Notes: generated from the letters alone by a model not told the origin. A stretch of 64,000 nt of DNA from Ferrovibrio sp035304305 (GCF_035304305.1 NZ_DATGQG010000038.1:1-64000); one strand, 5' to 3'. Shown: positions 25,666-34,788, counted from the stretch's first letter. A program made the numbers and translations.

Positions 25666-27024
25666 GGCTTCCCGGTAGCGCGCGGCGTAGTCGCCGGCGC
25701 GGACATGCCGGCGGTTCTCGACCACGCGTCTGCCGCCCGCATAGACCTCGCGGATCGGCGATTGCGGCGTTGAGGTAAAGATCCAGGCATCCAGCGCCGC
25801 ATCGCCGCGGCGCCCGGCCAGCGCCGGCGCATCCTCGTCCAGGCAGACGAAATCGGCGCGGCAGCCTGACGTGATCGCGCCGAGCTTCAGGCCCAGGGCC
25901 TGGGCGCCGCCGCGGCAGGCCGCATCGAACAGCCGGCGCCCGGTCGAGCGTTCCGGCCTGCCCGCCAGCAGGTTGCGGCCGCGATGCAGCAGGCGCTGGC
26001 CGTATTCCAGCAGCCGCAGGTCTTCCGCCGCATGCACGCCGATATGGCTGTCCGAGCCGATGCCGAAGCGGCCGTCCTGCGCGAGGTAGCTTACGGCCGG
26101 AAAGATGCCGTCGCCGAGATTGGCCTCGGTGCTCGGGCAGAGGCCGGCCACGGCCTGCGATGCCGCCAGCCGTGCCGTTTCGGCATCCGTCATATGGGTG
26201 GCATGCACCAGGCACCACCGGGCGCCCACCGCGCAATGGTCGAGCAGCCATTCCACCGGCCGCCGGCCCGACCAGGCGATGCAATCCTCCACCTCGGCGG
26301 TCTGCTCGGCGATGTGGATGTGAACGGGCGCGCCATTGTCGATCGCATCGATCATCTCCAGCGCCTGATCCAGTAGTTCGGGCGAGACGGCGCGCAGCGA
26401 ATGCGGCGCGATGCCGAGCCGCCGGTCGCCGCGGTCGCGGAAGGCAGGCGCCAGCCGCTCCAGCAGCCTCGCATACGCCGGTGCATCATGCAGGAAGCGC
26501 CGCTGCCGCTCCTGCGGCGCGCGCGCGCCGAAACCGCCATAGCGATAGAGCACGGGCAAATGGGTCAGCGCGATGCCGGTCGAGTCCGCGGCCGCCAGCA
26601 CGCGCCAGCTCAGTTCGGCCGGGTCGTCGTAGGCGCTGCCATCGGGCTGGTGGTGCACGTAGTGGAATTCGGCCACCGCCGTATAGCCGGCCTGCAGCAT
26701 CTCGGCATAGAGCTGCGTTGCAATCGCTTCGATATCCTCCGGCGTCAGCCTGGCGGCGAAGCGATACATGGTTTCGCGCCAGGTCCAGAAGCTGTCGCCG
26801 CCCGCCGGTCCGCTGCGCTCCGCCAGGCCGGCCATGGCGCGCTGGAAGGCGTGGCTGTGCAGGTTCGGCAGGCCGGGCAGGGTGATGCCGCCGACCGGCT
26901 CGGCATCTTTCGCCGTGCTTTGCGGCGTCACCGCCGTAATCATGCCGCCTGCATCGACCTCGACCAGCACATCGTCGTGCCAGCCGTCCGGCAGCAGGGC
27001 GTGACGCAATAGGAAGCGGCGCAT
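25642..27024 (-). CDS. hutF: Formimidoylglutamate deiminase HutF
   Basis: Amidohydrolase of histidine degradation that converts N-formimino-L-glutamate to N-formyl-L-glutamate plus ammonia. The 460-residue protein shows the metal motif NLHSHAFQRAM, the HIHIAEQ segment and the GIGSDSHIGV aspartate. It represents the five-step Hut route, which also needs HutG (formylglutamate deformylase); hutH, hutU and hutG are not in the window. Divergent from hutI with a gap of about 65 bp holding a palindrome. Confidence 0.92.
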   Translation of the reverse strand: MRRFLLRHALLPDGWHDDVLVEVDAGGMITAVTPQSTAKDAEPVGGITLPGLPNLHSHAFQRAMAGLAERSGPAGGDSFWTWRETMYRFAARLTPEDIEAIATQLYAEMLQAGYTAVAEFHYVHHQPDGSAYDDPAELSWRVLAAADSTGIALTHLPVLYRYGGFGARAPQERQRRFLHDAPAYARLLERLAPAFRDRGDRRLGIAPHSLRAVSPELLDQALEMIDAIDNGAPVHIHIAEQTAEVEDCIAWSGRRPVEWLLDHCAVGARWCLVHATHMTDAETARLAASQAVAGLCPSTEANLGDGIFPAVSYLAQDGRFGIGSDSHIGVHAAEDLRLLEYGQRLLHRGRNLLAGRPERSTGRRLFDAACRGGAQALGLKLGAITSGCRADFVCLDEDAPALAGRRGDAALDAWIFTSTPQSPIREVYAGGRRVVENRRHVRAGDYAARYREALDRILQE

Positions 27025-27040
27025 GACGGGGTCCTCGGGG

Positions 27041-27052
27041 TTGTATATATAA
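27041..27052. promoter_or_regulatory. Candidate operator between hutF and hutI
   Basis: TTGTATATATAA is a near-palindrome (10 of 12 positions) in an AT-rich patch between two divergent hut genes. It resembles TGTA-N2-TACA type sites bound by the HutC repressor in other bacteria. No hutC gene is seen in the window. Confidence 0.35.
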
Positions 27053-27089
27053 GTTGGCAGATATGGCTTCTGAACGGAAGGCGTGCGGC

Positions 27090-28313
27090 ATGTGGGACAG
27101 CGTCTGGCGCAATGCGGATATCGCGACCATGCAGCCCGGGGGCGAGGCCTTCGGGGCGATCCGCGACGGTGCCATCGCCCTGAAGGATGGCCGCATCGCC
27201 TGGATCGGTCTGGCGCGCGACCTGCCGGCCGGAAATATCGGTCCGGAAACGGCGGTGCATGATCTCGGCGGCGGCTGGATCACGCCGGGCCTGATCGACT
27301 GCCATACCCATCTGGTCTATGGCGGCAGCCGCGCCCATGAATTCGAGCTGCGGCTGAACGGCGCGAGCTATGAGGAGATCGCCCGCGCCGGCGGCGGTAT
27401 CGTTTCGACGGTTGCGGCCACGCGCCAGGCCGACGAGGAAGAGCTGCTGCGGCAGAGCGAGAGGCGCCTGCGCGCGCTGCTGGCCGAGGGCGTCACCACC
27501 ATTGAGATCAAGTCGGGCTATGGCCTCGATCCCGGGAACGAGCTGAAATGCCTGCGCGTGGCGCGGCGCCTCGGCGAGCGCTATCCCGTGCGCGTGCGGA
27601 CCACCCTGCTGGCCGCCCATGCCGTGCCGCCGGAATTCAAAGGCAATGCGGATGGCTACATCGATCTCGTCTGCCGCGAGATCATCCCCGAAGCGGCGAG
27701 CAGCGGCCTCGCCGATGCGGTGGATGCCTTCTGCGAGACCATTGGCTTCGATGCCGCGCAGACGCGGCGCGTCTTCGACACGGCGAAGAAGCACGGCCTG
27801 CCGGTCAAGCTTCATGCCGAGCAGCTCAGCAACATGAATGGCGCGGCGCTGGCGGCCGAATACGGCGCGCTTTCCGCCGATCATCTCGAGCATCTGGACG
27901 AGGCCGGCGCAAAGGCCATGGCGCAGGCCGGCACGGTGGCTGTGCTGCTGCCCGGCGCCTTCTACGTGCTGCGCGAGACGAAACTGCCGCCCGTCGATCT
28001 GCTGCGCCGGCATGGCGTGCGGATGGCGGTCTCCACCGACTGCAATCCGGGAACCTCGCCGGTCTCCTCGCTGCTGCTGATCCTGAACATGGCCTGCACG
28101 CTGTTCCGCCTGACGCCGGAAGAGGCGCTGGCGGGCGTGACGCGTCATGCTGCAGCAGCGCTGGGGCTGGGCGAATCGCACGGCATTCTCGCGCCGGGGC
28201 GGGCTGCGGATTTCGTGGTCTGGGACATCGATCGTCCAGCCGCGCTGGCCTACCAGATCGGCCTCAATCCCTGTCGCCAGGTGGTTTTCGGCGGAAGGCC
28301 GCTACGGCACTGA
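27090..28313 (+). CDS. hutI: Imidazolonepropionase HutI
   Basis: Hydrolyses 4-imidazolone-5-propionate to formiminoglutamate, the step immediately before HutF. The 407-residue amidohydrolase has DCHTHLVYGG (metal His), KLHAEQLSN and STDCNPGTS (metal Asp). I chose the ATG at 27090 because MWDSVWRNADIATM matches the usual HutI N-terminus and GGAAGG lies 8 nt upstream; ATG at 27063 or TTG at 27054 are possible earlier starts. Divergent pair with hutF. Confidence 0.93.
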   Translation: MWDSVWRNADIATMQPGGEAFGAIRDGAIALKDGRIAWIGLARDLPAGNIGPETAVHDLGGGWITPGLIDCHTHLVYGGSRAHEFELRLNGASYEEIARAGGGIVSTVAATRQADEEELLRQSERRLRALLAEGVTTIEIKSGYGLDPGNELKCLRVARRLGERYPVRVRTTLLAAHAVPPEFKGNADGYIDLVCREIIPEAASSGLADAVDAFCETIGFDAAQTRRVFDTAKKHGLPVKLHAEQLSNMNGAALAAEYGALSADHLEHLDEAGAKAMAQAGTVAVLLPGAFYVLRETKLPPVDLLRRHGVRMAVSTDCNPGTSPVSSLLLILNMACTLFRLTPEEALAGVTRHAAAALGLGESHGILAPGRAADFVVWDIDRPAALAYQIGLNPCRQVVFGGRPLRH

Positions 28314-28420
28314 AGCCCATCGGCGTTAACCACAGCGGCGAACAAGATTGCACAGCGCGGACGCGCCTTTTATGCTTGCCGTAAGGGAATGCATGATTCA
28401 CCCTTTTGGGCAGGTGACCC

Positions 28421-28765
28421 ATGAGTGACTGGTTCTACGTTGCCGGCGGCGCCATCGTTCTGCTCTGGCTGGGTGCGTGGCTGCTGCTTCATCTCGGCAA
28501 TTTCGAGCAGCGTATCAGCCAGATCCGCCTCACCCTCGACATGCGCATGAGCAGCATCGAGAAGCAGTTCGCCGCCTACAACAAGTTCTTTGCCGACAAC
28601 GAGCGTGCGGCGCAGCTCACCTACGACGAACTGAACGATCTCAAGAAGGATATCGGCGATCTGAAGCAGCAGATCGACGAGGTCAAGCGCGCCATCAACG
28701 TGCTCGAAGTCGCGGTGAACGATCTCAAGCTGCGCAACAATCCCCGCAACCTGCGGGTCATCTGA
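28421..28765 (+). CDS. Small membrane-anchored coiled-coil protein, unknown function
   Basis: I do not recognise a named family. The 114-residue protein has a single N-terminal transmembrane helix (AGGAIVLLWLGAWLLLHLG, residues about 8-26) followed by a continuous charged helical region; residues 45-105 have heptad-like spacing (DELNDLKKDIGDLKQQIDEV), so it is a membrane-anchored coiled coil. No signal cleavage site or enzyme motif. It stands alone, 107 bp after hutI and converging on the creatininase-like gene. It could be a scaffold, septum-associated or phage-defence-like small protein; none of these is shown. Confidence 0.65.
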   Translation: MSDWFYVAGGAIVLLWLGAWLLLHLGNFEQRISQIRLTLDMRMSSIEKQFAAYNKFFADNERAAQLTYDELNDLKKDIGDLKQQIDEVKRAINVLEVAVNDLKLRNNPRNLRVI

Positions 28766-28774
28766 CCGGGTTTT

Positions 28775-29548
28775 CTAGGGCTGCAGGTCGGGCCAGAGCG
28801 CCCGCATGTCGGCCACGATCTCGTCGACGATCGCCGCCAGCAGCTTCTCGCCTTTCTCCGCCGTTGCCGCCGTCGCATCGCCGGTGGCGCCGCTGCGGTT
28901 GAGCTGGGCGCCCGGCCGTTCCTCGGGCGTCAGCCGCACCGGCTGGTGCAGCTGCAGGTCTGCCGCATCGCTCTCGGGCATGGCCGTTTCCGACAGGCGA
29001 TCCAGCCGCACGAGCCCGGGAATGATCGCCAGCAGCAGCGAGGTATCGCGCTCGCCGCCCTCCGGATCGGCCCAGTCGATGCCGCAGCTGTCGCCCAGCA
29101 GCGCCAGGTCGGCCGTGACCACCTGGATGCCATGGCGCTGCAGGATCGTCTGGGTCGCCAGCCTGAGCGGCGCCGCGGTAGAGGGGCCGTTGTTGAGCAG
29201 CAGCACGCGCTCGGCGCCATGGCGCAGATAGCCTTCGATGATCTCGGTGACGAGGGCGGTGAAGGTGCCGGCTTCGAGATGCTGGCTGCCCGGATAGTCC
29301 ATCACCTCCGGGTGGTAACCCTGGCCGATGGTCGGTGCCACCAGCACCGGCATCGCGGCCAGCAGCCGCTCGGCCACCGCCTCTACCACCAGCCGGTCGG
29401 TGCCCAGCGGCAGATGCGGCCCATGGGCCCGGGCCGCGGCGCCGATCGGCAGCACCACGGGCAAATCGTCGCCGATCAGGTCGGCCGCCTCCATCCAGGT
29501 CAGGTCGGCGAGGCGGAATCCGGTGCGGGGTTTGACGGCATTGGTCAC
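28775..29548 (-). CDS. Creatininase-family protein, divergent metal site
   Basis: Related to creatinine amidohydrolase and other amide hydrolases with a two-metal centre. The 257-residue sequence has the family core PIGAAARAHGPHLPLGTD, but the Glu of the usual EQHG or KEHG is Ala here, and the NGHGGN motif reads NNGPSTAA. The later GGERDTSLLL keeps its Glu. Some metal ligands are therefore missing or replaced, so activity on creatinine is doubtful. It begins with GTG. Convergent with the small coiled-coil protein and divergent from the RsmB-like gene. Confidence 0.75.
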   Translation of the reverse strand: MTNAVKPRTGFRLADLTWMEAADLIGDDLPVVLPIGAAARAHGPHLPLGTDRLVVEAVAERLLAAMPVLVAPTIGQGYHPEVMDYPGSQHLEAGTFTALVTEIIEGYLRHGAERVLLLNNGPSTAAPLRLATQTILQRHGIQVVTADLALLGDSCGIDWADPEGGERDTSLLLAIIPGLVRLDRLSETAMPESDAADLQLHQPVRLTPEERPGAQLNRSGATGDATAATAEKGEKLLAAIVDEIVADMRALWPDLQP

Positions 29549-29636
29549 GACGCCAGCCTATCATGTCCGGCTCCGTGTGCCATATCGACCTCTATCATAT
29601 CCGGTGTCCGGCTTGCCGCAGCCCGCGGCAGAGCCT

Positions 29637-31244
29637 ATGAGTGCGCCTCCTGATCCCGCGAGAGTGAAAGCCGTGCCCCGTCGCCCGCCCAGCAGCAGAC
29701 CGCCCCGTCGAGACGGCGACAGACCCTCGCCGCGATCCCGCCGGGACGGGGATGCGAAGACCGCGCGCGGCCCGCAGCGCAATGCGCCGGCTGCCGGCCG
29801 GGGTGATCGCGACCGCGCGGAGGGAAAGCGCCCCGACAGCAAGCGGGCCGAGAACAGGCGGCCGGAGAATACGCGGCCGGAAAACAGGCGACCCGGAACC
29901 AGGAGTCCGGACGGCAGGCAGCGTGACGCCCGCCGCCCGGCCGAGCGCCGCGCCGGCGGCAGCCGCCCGGGAACCAACCGCAAGGTCATCGATGGCGCGG
30001 CGGCGCTGCTGGACGCCATCACGCAATCCGGCGATCCGGCCGATCGCGTGCGTCATGCCTGGATGCGCCAGCATCATCGCGCCTTCGATGCGGCCGAGCG
30101 CACGGCGCTGATCGGCCTGAGCGAAGACGTGTTGCGGCAGCGCGGCAAGCTCGACTGGTGGCTTACGGAAGCAGGCGCGGAACCGGACAACGCATTGCGC
30201 GTCGCGGCGCATCGCATCCTGGTCTCCGGCGCCAAGCCCGACAATCTGCTCTGGCTGTTCGAGCAGCCGGATGCCGTGGCGCCGGTCCTGCGCAAGCTGG
30301 ATGGCCATACGCTGGAACATCCGAAGATGCCGCAGGCCGTGAAGCACAGCGTGCCGGAGTGGATTCTGCCGCATCTGAAGGAACGCTTCGGCGCCGATCT
30401 CGAGCTCGAGCTAGGCGCCATGCTGCGGCCCGCGCCGCTGGATGTGCGCATCAATCCGCTCAAGACCACGCGCGCAGCGGCGGAAGCGGCGCTGGCGGCG
30501 GAAGAGCTGCGCAGCCAGCCGACGCCGTTCTCGCCGCTCGGCCTGCGCCTGTCGCCGCAGGCCTATGTCAACAACACCCAGGCCTATGCCGAGGGACTGA
30601 TCGAGCCGCAGGACGAAGGCTCGCAGCTGGCCGCCCAGCTGGTCGATGCGAAAGGCGCGAAATTCGTCGTCGATTTCTGCGCCGGTGCGGGCGGCAAGAC
30701 GCTGGTGCTGGCGGCGGCGATGCAGAGTACCGGGCGGCTAGTTGCCATCGATATCAGCAGCGGGCGGCTGCAGCAGGCGCGGCTGCGCCTGCGGCGGGCC
30801 GGCGCCCATAATGCCGAATGCCGCGCCATCGAGCCGAAATGGCTGAAGCGCCATCGCGAACTGGCCGACCGCGTGCTGGTGGATGCGCCCTGCACCGGTA
30901 CCGGCACCTGGCGCCGCAAGCCGGATGCGAAATGGCGCCTGACGCCGCAGGATCTGGAAGAACTTGTCCCGCGCCAGGCCGAGATCCTCGACCGCGCGGC
31001 CAGGCTCGTGAAGCCGGGCGGACGGCTCGTCTACGTGACCTGCTCGGTGCTGCTCGACGAAAACGAGCGGCAGGTGGAGGCGTTCCTCCGGCGCTGGCCG
31101 GACTTCGCGGTTCTGCCGGTAACCGAAGTCTGGCCGCAGACCATCGGCGGCGCCTGCCCGGTGCCGGGGCCTTACCTCAGCCTCTCACCCGGCCGCCACG
31201 GCACCGACGGTTTCTTCGCCGCGATTCTGGTCCGCAGCGCCTAG
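29637..31244 (+). CDS. RsmB-like 16S rRNA (cytosine-C5) methyltransferase
   Basis: SAM-dependent RNA m5C methyltransferase of the NOL1/NOP2/Sun family. The catalytic half (from about residue 330) has the SAM motif VDFCAGAGGKTL, the PCTGTGTWRRKPD motif with the release Cys, and VYVTCSVLLDENE with the nucleophile Cys. Residues 1-115 are an Arg/Pro-rich low-complexity tail containing short repeats of the type RPEN. The start at 29637 is not well supported by a ribosome site; GTG at 29664 is an alternative. The final 60 bp overlap the convergent amidotransferase gene. Confidence 0.85.
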   Translation: MSAPPDPARVKAVPRRPPSSRPPRRDGDRPSPRSRRDGDAKTARGPQRNAPAAGRGDRDRAEGKRPDSKRAENRRPENTRPENRRPGTRSPDGRQRDARRPAERRAGGSRPGTNRKVIDGAAALLDAITQSGDPADRVRHAWMRQHHRAFDAAERTALIGLSEDVLRQRGKLDWWLTEAGAEPDNALRVAAHRILVSGAKPDNLLWLFEQPDAVAPVLRKLDGHTLEHPKMPQAVKHSVPEWILPHLKERFGADLELELGAMLRPAPLDVRINPLKTTRAAAEAALAAEELRSQPTPFSPLGLRLSPQAYVNNTQAYAEGLIEPQDEGSQLAAQLVDAKGAKFVVDFCAGAGGKTLVLAAAMQSTGRLVAIDISSGRLQQARLRLRRAGAHNAECRAIEPKWLKRHRELADRVLVDAPCTGTGTWRRKPDAKWRLTPQDLEELVPRQAEILDRAARLVKPGGRLVYVTCSVLLDENERQVEAFLRRWPDFAVLPVTEVWPQTIGGACPVPGPYLSLSPGRHGTDGFFAAILVRSA

Positions 31245-31955
31245 CCATTTGTCGAGGAAGCCGTCGAGCCAGGCGGAAATACCGGCATCGAAACGGCGAT
31301 AGCCCTCGCGCATGACGTCGCGCGCCTGGGCGCCCGGCAGCACCAGGCGATGACCCGCCATCGTGCTCCAGCGCTGCATCATCGCGCCCGTCACTTCGGG
31401 ATGGAACTGCAGGCCATAGGCGTTGCCGCCGACCCGCATCGCCTGGTTCGGATACCATTCGGTTGCGGCCAGCCGTTCGGCGCCGGCCGGCAGATCGAAG
31501 CCTTCGCCATGCCACTGGAAGATATGCAGCGGGTCGGGGAAGAGGTCGCGGCCGGCTTCGGTGGGCTTCACCGGGTAATAGCCGATCTCGTGCCAGCCCT
31601 CGCTGTTGGGTGCCACCCGGGCGCCCCCGGCACGGGCCAGCAGCTGCGCGCCGAGACAGATGCCCAGGAAGGGCGTGCCGCTGGCGACGACCTTCGGGAT
31701 ATAGGCGATCTCGGCGCGGATGAAGTCGAGATGGTCGTCATTGGCGCTCATCGGCCCGCCGAACACCACGCAGCCGGCATAATCCTGCGGCTGTCCGGGC
31801 AGCTCCTGCCCGAGGCAGGGACGGCGGATGTCGAGGCGGAAACCGCGTTCGCGCAGCTTGTCTCCGATCCGGCCGGGATCGGAACTCTCCTGATGCACGA
31901 TCATCAGGATGGATGGCTGCGCACTCTGGGCCGGGGAGGGATCTGCCGCCTGCAT
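31185..31955 (-). CDS. Class I glutamine amidotransferase (GMP synthase-like)
   Basis: Stand-alone GATase1 of 256 residues. The catalytic triad is visible: Cys in LGICLGAQLLA and His/Glu in GLQFHPEVT. Such free-standing proteins release ammonia from glutamine or a gamma-glutamyl compound; substrate unknown. It is 13 bp downstream of the SDR gene, so it is the last gene of a threonine ammonia-lyase-SDR-amidotransferase operon, and its end overlaps the RsmB-like gene by 60 bp on the opposite strand. Confidence 0.85.
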   Translation of the reverse strand: MQAADPSPAQSAQPSILMIVHQESSDPGRIGDKLRERGFRLDIRRPCLGQELPGQPQDYAGCVVFGGPMSANDDHLDFIRAEIAYIPKVVASGTPFLGICLGAQLLARAGGARVAPNSEGWHEIGYYPVKPTEAGRDLFPDPLHIFQWHGEGFDLPAGAERLAATEWYPNQAMRVGGNAYGLQFHPEVTGAMMQRWSTMAGHRLVLPGAQARDVMREGYRRFDAGISAWLDGFLDKWLGAADQNRGEETVGAVAAG

Positions 31956-31968
31956 CTCACCCCTATAT

Positions 31969-32733
31969 CTATTGCGCCGTGATGCCGCCGTCGATCACGA
32001 ATTCGGCCCCGGTGGTGAATTTCGACTCGTCCGAGGCTAGGTGCAGGATGCAGTAGGCCACGTCGTCCGGCTCGCCCAGCTTGCCCAGGGGCACCTGCGC
32101 CTCCAGCTTGCGCTTGCGTTCGGCCGGGTCGCCGCCGGCATAGATCATCGACTGCACCATGGGCGTGTCGATGAAGGTGGGATGCACCGAGTTGCAGCGG
32201 ATGTCATAGCCGCGCTTGGCGCAGTGCAGCGCCGTGGTCTTGGCCAGCATGCGGGCGCCGGCCTTCGAGGTGTTGTAGGCCGACATGTTGTGGCCGGCGA
32301 TGATGCCCGAGACCGAGGAAATGATGACGATCGAGCCGGGTGCATGCTTGCGCATCCGCGGCAGGCCGTGCTTGATGCCGAGGAAGGGGCCGTCGAGGTT
32401 GACGCTGTGCACGAAGCGCCACTCCTCCACCGAAATGTCTTCCACGCTCTTCAGTACGCCGACGCCGGCCGAATGCACCATGACATTCAGCTTGCCGAAG
32501 GCGGCTTCGGTCACGTCCAGTGCCGCGATCCACTGCTGCTCGCTGGTGACGTCGAGATCGACCGCGATGGCCGCCTTGCCGATTTCCTCGGCAACCTTGC
32601 GCGCGCCCTCGAGGTTCCGGTCGGCAACGACAACCTTCGCGCCTTCCTTTGCCATCAGCATGGCGGTGGCCCGGCCGAGCCCCGAGGCTCCGCCGGTAAT
32701 CAGCGCGACTTTGTTGGCTACGCGGCCCGTCAT
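31969..32733 (-). CDS. SDR family NAD(P)-dependent oxidoreductase
   Basis: Classical short-chain dehydrogenase, 254 aa. Nucleotide-binding TGGASGLGRA, the catalytic Tyr-Lys pair in YNTSKAG and Ser in IISSVSG are intact; the C-terminal FVIDGGITAQ is typical. The Asp after the second beta strand (VVADRN) suggests NAD preference. AGGAGG is placed ideally before the ATG. Substrate is unknown; sequence resembles cyclic alcohol or 3-hydroxyacyl dehydrogenases. Twenty-nine bp after the threonine ammonia-lyase gene. Confidence 0.88.
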   Translation of the reverse strand: MTGRVANKVALITGGASGLGRATAMLMAKEGAKVVVADRNLEGARKVAEEIGKAAIAVDLDVTSEQQWIAALDVTEAAFGKLNVMVHSAGVGVLKSVEDISVEEWRFVHSVNLDGPFLGIKHGLPRMRKHAPGSIVIISSVSGIIAGHNMSAYNTSKAGARMLAKTTALHCAKRGYDIRCNSVHPTFIDTPMVQSMIYAGGDPAERKRKLEAQVPLGKLGEPDDVAYCILHLASDESKFTTGAEFVIDGGITAQ

Positions 32734-32762
32734 GTCCGTTTCCTCCTGCTTTTGTTATCCGA

Positions 32763-34010
32763 TCAATCCGGCTCTTCGAGTTTGGCCGGCAGTCCGGCAT
32801 CGACCAGTGCTTTCAGCAGCTCGTCCAGGTGGGCGCGATCGCGCGCCTCGACGACGAATTCGATCTCCGTGGATTTGGCCGATGCCAGCGTGAACAGCCG
32901 CTGGTGCGCCACTTCCACGATGTTGACGCCCGCCTGGCCGATCACGCCCGATGCCTTCGCCAGTCGGCCCGGCGCGTCGTCGGTCATGACGATGATGCGG
33001 GCCAGGCGGCCGTCGCGCACCAGTCCGCGCATCAGCACGGAGGCGAGCAGCCGGGTATCGACATTGCCGCCGGAGATCACGATGCCGACATGGCGATCCC
33101 TGAACCGCTCCGGATTGGCCATCAGGGCGGCGAGGCCGGCGGCGCCCGCGCCTTCGGTCACGGTCTTCTCGATCTCGACCAGCGCCACGATGGCGCGTTC
33201 GATATCGGCCTCGCGTACGATCAGCACGTCTTCCACCAGCCGGCGCGCCACTTCCATCGGCGCGCGGCCGACATCGCGCACGGAAATGCCCTCGGCGATA
33301 GAGATGCCGCCGACACTCACCGGCTGGCCATGCATCTGCTGGTGCATGGCCGTGTAGAGTTCGCTTTCGACGCCGAAGATGCGCATTTCGGGCTTCAGCG
33401 CCTTCGCCGCCGTCGCCATGCCGGCGATCAGGCCGCCGCCGCCCACCGGCACGATCAGGTCCTGCAGCTGCGGCGCCTGTTCCAGCATTTCCAGCGCCAT
33501 CGTGCCCTGGCCGGCCATGATGGCGGGATCGTCGTACGGATGGACGAAGACGAGATTTTCGTCGCGGGCGAGCTGCCCGGCCTTCGCGGCGGCCTCGGCC
33601 AGGGTTTCACCCTCCTGCACAACCCTCGCGCCGAAAGCCTTCACATGGCGCACCTTCACGAAAGGCGTGGTCTTCGGCATCACGATGGTGGCGGGAATTC
33701 CCAGTCGCCCGGCGTGATAGGCGACACCCTGGGCGTGGTTGCCGGCCGACATCGCGATCACACCGCGCCGGCGCTCGTCGTCGGACAGCTGCAGCAGCTT
33801 GTTCAACGCGCCGCGCTCCTTGAAGCTCGCGGTAAACTGGTGATTCTCGAATTTCAGCCAGACCTTGGCGCCGGTCAGCTTCGACAAAGTCCACGACTGC
33901 AGGCAGGGCGTCACGGCGACAGCGCCGCGGATGCGTTCCGCCGCCGCGCGCACGTCGTCGAGATTGATTGCCGGGATCAGGGCGGGTCCGGCTGCCACGT
34001 TACTGTTCAT
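32763..34010 (-). CDS. Threonine ammonia-lyase (threonine dehydratase)
   Basis: PLP enzyme that converts threonine to 2-oxobutanoate and ammonia, feeding isoleucine synthesis or catabolism. The 415-residue protein has the Schiff-base Lys in FTASFKERGAL, the phosphate-binding PVGGGGLIAG and a C-terminal ACT-like domain from about residue 335. This length with a single ACT domain is the catabolic/short type rather than the 500-residue IlvA. GGGAG precedes the ATG by 5 nt; the frame continues about 90 codons upstream into the DUF2244 gene of the opposite strand and is not used. Confidence 0.9.
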   Translation of the reverse strand: MNSNVAAGPALIPAINLDDVRAAAERIRGAVAVTPCLQSWTLSKLTGAKVWLKFENHQFTASFKERGALNKLLQLSDDERRRGVIAMSAGNHAQGVAYHAGRLGIPATIVMPKTTPFVKVRHVKAFGARVVQEGETLAEAAAKAGQLARDENLVFVHPYDDPAIMAGQGTMALEMLEQAPQLQDLIVPVGGGGLIAGMATAAKALKPEMRIFGVESELYTAMHQQMHGQPVSVGGISIAEGISVRDVGRAPMEVARRLVEDVLIVREADIERAIVALVEIEKTVTEGAGAAGLAALMANPERFRDRHVGIVISGGNVDTRLLASVLMRGLVRDGRLARIIVMTDDAPGRLAKASGVIGQAGVNIVEVAHQRLFTLASAKSTEIEFVVEARDRAHLDELLKALVDAGLPAKLEEPD

Positions 34011-34083
34011 ATCAACTCCCGGAATGGCGGCGGCAGCGCGGAACGGCTTGGACTTCCTGCCGCGCGGGACTACCTTTGACGCC

Positions 34084-34662
34084 ATGGAAGCGCCGCATGA
34101 CAGGTCCCTGCATGACAGGCCGGCGGATAACGGGATGCCGGATGACGGGTCGCCATATGGAAGGCCCGGCCCGGACAGGCCGCTTTTCGAGGCAGAACTG
34201 AGGCCGCACCGCTCGCTGTCGCCGCGCGGCTTCATGATTCTGATGTCTGTCTTCGGCGGCGTCAACTTCGTGGCGGGCACCGGTTTCTGGCTGCTTGGCG
34301 CCTGGCCGGTTTTCGGCTTCCTCGGTCTCGATGTGGCGCTGCTCTGGCTTGCCTTCCGCTACAGTTACCGGCAGGGGCAGGCACGCGAATTCATCCGGCT
34401 GGATGACAGCGGCCTGACCATTCTGCGCCGCGACGACCGGGGCCGCGAGCGGGTGACGAAGCTGCAGCCCTACTGGCTGCGCGTCGAATGCCGCGACGAC
34501 GACGAATACGCCGCGCTCAGCCTGTGCAGCCATGGCCGCGCCACCGAGGTGGGCGGCTTCCTCAGTCCCGACGAGCGCCGCGATCTGGCCGCCGCCCTGC
34601 GACATGCGCTGCAGCAGCAGCGCAGCCCCGCCGGCGGCCTGTTCCCCCTCGGCCAGACCTAG
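34084..34662 (+). CDS. DUF2244 domain-containing membrane protein
   Basis: A 192-residue inner-membrane protein of the DUF2244 family, found mostly in proteobacteria; function unknown. After a hydrophilic N-terminal stretch of about 45 residues come two close hydrophobic helices (MILMSVFGGVNFVAGTGFWLL and FGFLGLDVALLWLAF), then a cytoplasmic domain with the conserved pattern LQPYWLRVE. The start is uncertain: the ATG at 34084 has a weak ribosome site and ATG at 34135 is an alternative. Divergent from the threonine ammonia-lyase gene. Confidence 0.75.
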   Translation: MEAPHDRSLHDRPADNGMPDDGSPYGRPGPDRPLFEAELRPHRSLSPRGFMILMSVFGGVNFVAGTGFWLLGAWPVFGFLGLDVALLWLAFRYSYRQGQAREFIRLDDSGLTILRRDDRGRERVTKLQPYWLRVECRDDDEYAALSLCSHGRATEVGGFLSPDERRDLAAALRHALQQQRSPAGGLFPLGQT

Positions 34663-34788
34663 AGCCCGGCGCGAACGCTTTACAGCCGCCGCCGGCGGAC
34701 GCCCCAGCAGGCGTCCGGGCTGCTTTTCCCCCAAAACCGGCTTCAGTCCGTCACCCGGCCCGCAACCCAGCAAGGAGAAACGAAAGCC

